The position numbers and the translations under genes were made by a program. A DNA stretch of 64,000 nucleotides. Origin: Butyricicoccus pullicaecorum. Lineage in GTDB: Bacteria; Bacillota; Clostridia; Oscillospirales; Butyricicoccaceae. Of the stretch, positions 61,310-64,000 are shown piece by piece. Below the pieces are notes generated by a model. The model was not told where the DNA came from and did no database searches. It saw nothing but the letters and a program-made list of their open reading frames with translations. The stretch's first letter is position 1; every line of letters starts with the position of its first letter. The stretch spans positions 16,321-80,320 of the forward strand of contig JAGZIY010000009.1 of assembly GCA_018365995.1 (NCBI GenBank), written 5' to 3'.

Positions 61310-63621
61310 AACCAAGAAAATGGTGTGCGGTGTGGGTCAAGATTCTTTTCAGTGTGATTGCCTTGCTGTCAATGACTGCTGCAAGCGTTACGGGGGCGTT
61401 TGTCCTCTTATATGGAGTGGAAATGCATGGTTTTGGCGGACGCCCCTTTGCAGAAAGCGCTGTGGCTGCATCGCTGACGCGTAAGGGACCAAGCTATCGG
61501 ACACAGCTGGAGGTAGCTCCAGAAATCCAGAATGATGGGGGCAACATTCAGCCCTATATCAGAGCGAACAACCAGACGATGGTGGATATCTATACATATT
61601 ATCAGTATTTAAGTACGCCGGATAAAAATGGAACCCGCTCGCAGACACCGGAATATTACCAGATGCTCTATCAGAATACTAACATTCGTGCGCGGGTGAT
61701 TATGGTGGACGCACAGGGAAACTATGTGATGACTCTATGCAATTTAGGAGAACCATGGGACGAAAATACTGTTTTGGTTGACCGTATGACCAGCGTGCAT
61801 CTTCAAAATTCAGCGTGGGTGGAAATTGGATTTGATCGGACATTTGCCGTTTCAGATGACCCACTGGCGCGTGAAGCACGTGTTTATCAGATGTTTGTTC
61901 AAAATCGCACTTTGTTTTTGACAGTGCTGGCTGTAAGTACCGCACTGTTTGCCCTGTCAGTTTTGTTCCTGCTTTTGGCAGCGGGACACCGCAAAGCGGA
62001 TACTGAAATCCATCTGCGCTTTTTTGACCATTGGGGTTTTGCCTTGATTGCAGTTCCGCTGTTTGTGGCAATCGTGGTATGCCTGAGCTTGCTCAGCGAA
62101 CAGTTTTTTTACTATCAGATATTTATCGATTCCACGTATCTGCCGCAAATGACATGGAGTGCGCAGACTAGCTGCTTCCTCATTGCAGCCATGCTGTGGC
62201 TGAGCGCCGGGATGTTTGTTTTTGGACTGCGTACTGTGGTAGTACGTCTCAAAGCACATCGGTTTTGGAGTACGACCCTTTGTTATTATGTACTGAGCCC
62301 ACTCTGGGAGTGGGCCACAAAAAGACGCAACCCAAAACAACAGGAAACACAGCCACTTGTCACGGAAAAGGCTGCGGGACTGGCAGGTGTGAACACAGGA
62401 TTTTCTGTGGACGGAGAGAAAATACAGGCAACAGTACAGGATTTTGCCCATAAAACACAGGATACAGTACAGGGTATTGCGCAAAAGACACAGGGAGCGA
62501 TGCACAAAGCAGTACAAAAAGCAAAGGCGTTTGAATGGCATGGCTCACGTTTGCAGGGATTTTTCTCTAAAGTATGGAACGGATTGCGTCGTATTGGAGC
62601 GGCTTTGTGTGAAATCCTTTCGCGGCTGGACATCATGGGGCTTGGTATGGTGCTCGGCAGCTGCGTGGTTCTGGTCTATCTATTTTCGAATGTATTTTAT
62701 TGGTTCGAGGATCGCCTGCTGTTTATGAGCGTATTTTCGGCTTTGGTGCTTGCGGGGCTGTTTTGGATTCTGCGGCAGGCTGTGCGTTTGCAGGAGGGCA
62801 TCAAAAGGCTCGCGGAGGGAAACCTAACCTATAAGATGGATACCAAGCATCTGCACGGGCCATTCCGTGTGTATGCACACGATTTGAACCGCATTTCGGC
62901 GGGCATGACTGTTGAGGTAGAGCGCCGCATGAAAAGTGAGCACCTGAAAACCGAGCTGCTGACCAATGTCAGCCATGATATCAAAACGCCCCTGACCTCT
63001 ATTATTAACTATGTAGATTTGCTCAAAAATCAGGACATTGCATCAGAGGACGCAAAGACTTATGTAGAGGTGCTGGAACGACAGTCACACCGGCTGAAAA
63101 AGCTGCTGGAGGATCTCATAGAAGCGTCAAAGGCGGCAACAGGCAATATCACTGCCGAACTTGTACCAACCGATGCGGCAGAATTGCTGCGGCAGGCAGC
63201 GGGGGAGTATAATGAGCGGCTCAGGGAACAGCAGCTGATTCCTGTTTTGCGCATTGACGCAGACACCTGTTCCATTTTGGCAGACGGCCGTCTGCTGTGG
63301 CGTGTCTTTGATAATTTGCTTGGCAATATTGTAAAATATGCAATGCCGAATACACGGGTGTATCTGGAATTGTCACATAGGAACGACCGCTGTGTCATTA
63401 CCATTCGAAATATCTCAAAAGATGAATTGGGCATTGAAGCAGAGGAACTGATGGAACGCTTTGTGCGCGGCGATGCCGCACGTGCGACCGAGGGCAGCGG
63501 GCTTGGTTTATCCATTGCACGCAGTCTGACCGAGTGCATGAAGGGCGGCTTTGATTTGGTGCTGGACGGTGATTTATTTAAGGTGATTCTGGATTTTCCG
63601 CTCGTATCGGCAAATCAATAG
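61306..63621 (+). CDS. large multi-pass sensor histidine kinase
   Basis: 771 residues, much larger than typical. TM1 (about 11-36), an extracytoplasmic domain (about 40-203), further membrane segments (about 204-228, 243-270, 285-310), then a long cytoplasmic or surface amphipathic repeat (about 355-410, AHKTQDTVQGIAQKTQGAMHK-like 11-residue periodicity) and two more TM segments before the kinase. HisKA His 557 in NVSHDIKTPL; HATPase with NLLGNIVKYA and GSGLGLSIARS. Downstream terminator. Probably pairs with the regulator just upstream. Confidence 0.92.
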   Translation: MKPRKWCAVWVKILFSVIALLSMTAASVTGAFVLLYGVEMHGFGGRPFAESAVAASLTRKGPSYRTQLEVAPEIQNDGGNIQPYIRANNQTMVDIYTYYQYLSTPDKNGTRSQTPEYYQMLYQNTNIRARVIMVDAQGNYVMTLCNLGEPWDENTVLVDRMTSVHLQNSAWVEIGFDRTFAVSDDPLAREARVYQMFVQNRTLFLTVLAVSTALFALSVLFLLLAAGHRKADTEIHLRFFDHWGFALIAVPLFVAIVVCLSLLSEQFFYYQIFIDSTYLPQMTWSAQTSCFLIAAMLWLSAGMFVFGLRTVVVRLKAHRFWSTTLCYYVLSPLWEWATKRRNPKQQETQPLVTEKAAGLAGVNTGFSVDGEKIQATVQDFAHKTQDTVQGIAQKTQGAMHKAVQKAKAFEWHGSRLQGFFSKVWNGLRRIGAALCEILSRLDIMGLGMVLGSCVVLVYLFSNVFYWFEDRLLFMSVFSALVLAGLFWILRQAVRLQEGIKRLAEGNLTYKMDTKHLHGPFRVYAHDLNRISAGMTVEVERRMKSEHLKTELLTNVSHDIKTPLTSIINYVDLLKNQDIASEDAKTYVEVLERQSHRLKKLLEDLIEASKAATGNITAELVPTDAAELLRQAAGEYNERLREQQLIPVLRIDADTCSILADGRLLWRVFDNLLGNIVKYAMPNTRVYLELSHRNDRCVITIRNISKDELGIEAEELMERFVRGDAARATEGSGLGLSIARSLTECMKGGFDLVLDGDLFKVILDFPLVSANQ

Positions 63622-63627
63622 GCTGTA

Positions 63628-63666
63628 AGCAGCACCATGGAACTGTGGTTCCATGGTGCTGTTTTG
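63628..63666 (+). terminator. terminator of the second two-component system
   Basis: AGCACCATGGAAC pairs with GGTTCCATGGTGCT around TGT, followed by GTTTT. Confidence 0.85.
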
Positions 63667-63773
63667 CATATTCGTTTGTAATTTGTGCATATTTGGGGGG
63701 AGAATGAGAACTCGAATTTCATTCGGTTGGCAAAAAACAATCAATGTGCTATGCTTGGTTTGAGGTGATGACA

Positions 63774-63920
63774 ATGTTTGAGATTGACAAGCGAAAATTC
63801 GGGGCATTTGTGGCACAGCACCGGAAAGAAAAAGGATATACACAAAAAGAACTTGCAGAGCGGTTGTTTTTGTCAGATAAGGCAATCAGCAAGTGGGAAA
63901 CAGGAGTTTCCCAAAGTTAA
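63774..63920 (+). CDS. small Xre-family HTH protein, truncated
   Basis: 48 codons from ATG 63774 behind GAGGTG: a normal Xre HTH (KEKGYTQKELAERLFLSDKAISKWE) that stops right after GVSQS, where longer homologues normally continue. It is either a short natural form or a gene disrupted soon after the HTH; the remaining bases to the window end show no clear continuation. Confidence 0.55.
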   Translation: MFEIDKRKFGAFVAQHRKEKGYTQKELAERLFLSDKAISKWETGVSQS

Positions 63921-64000
63921 AGATACCACATCAATCCCACGCGGACTTTTGCTCAACCGATACAGCCGGAGGGCTGGATAACAAGAAAAGGCGGTATGCG

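Overview
The window looks like a chromosomal segment of an anaerobic low-to-mid-GC Firmicute of class Clostridia, most likely in the Oscillospiraceae/Butyricicoccaceae neighbourhood. The genus is an inference from gene content and was not tested. Supporting signs are a complete Rnf ferredoxin:NAD+ complex, a TPP-riboswitch thiamine salvage cluster, Mini-RNase III, PRD-type PTS control, DUF6054/DUF1653 proteins, strong AGGAGG-type ribosome binding sites and frequent TTG starts.

Layout. 0-1.3 kb: dCMP deaminase and a membrane-anchored unknown. 1.3-6.7 kb: TPP riboswitch with terminator, then thiD-thiW-thiE-tenA-thiZ-thiX-thiY, a salvage operon for thiazole and pyrimidine moieties of thiamine. 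6.7-9 kb: secreted stalk-domain protein and an Xre/small-membrane-protein pair with an iterated operator. 9.2-12.2 kb: gapA and an orphan kinase-like ATPase. 12.4-17.8 kb: rnfCDGEAB with a structured leader. 17.8-20.7 kb: mrnC, a 36-residue protein gene, yebC and a MATE exporter. 21-23.7 kb: ECF sigma factor, SPOR-type anti-sigma factor and two lipoproteins, one resembling the RsiV ligand domain. 24-31 kb: AlaX-type editing enzyme, a LacI regulator with three matching operators around a sodium:solute symporter, a phosphoesterase and small DUF proteins. 31-41.6 kb: HAD phosphatase, iron alcohol dehydrogenase, an internally deleted IS200/IS605 element, transaldolase-like protein, PTS permease plus M20 dipeptidase divergent from a PRD regulator, and an RPE-fold protein. 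41.8-48.5 kb: two-component system plus HtrA protease (CssRS-HtrA-like), a KtrA-like subunit, and two COG0523 GTPases, one with a long His tract. 48.7-53.5 kb: class B PBP overlapping an FHA-fused FtsW/RodA, then a second MATE exporter. 60.2-64 kb: two tRNA-Ser genes and a large two-component system.

The most unusual stretch is about 53.5-60.2 kb. It lies against the 3' end of tRNA-Ser(GCU) and contains relics of a conjugative or mobilizable element: a sigma-like regulator, a frameshifted HTH gene, a shredded MobA/MobL relaxase and a large serine recombinase with its catalytic middle deleted. These flank an intact four-gene siderophore ABC transporter of yclNOPQ/ceuBCDE order. The mobility genes appear to have decayed while the iron cargo was kept. 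No CRISPR array or complete new defence system was recognised.
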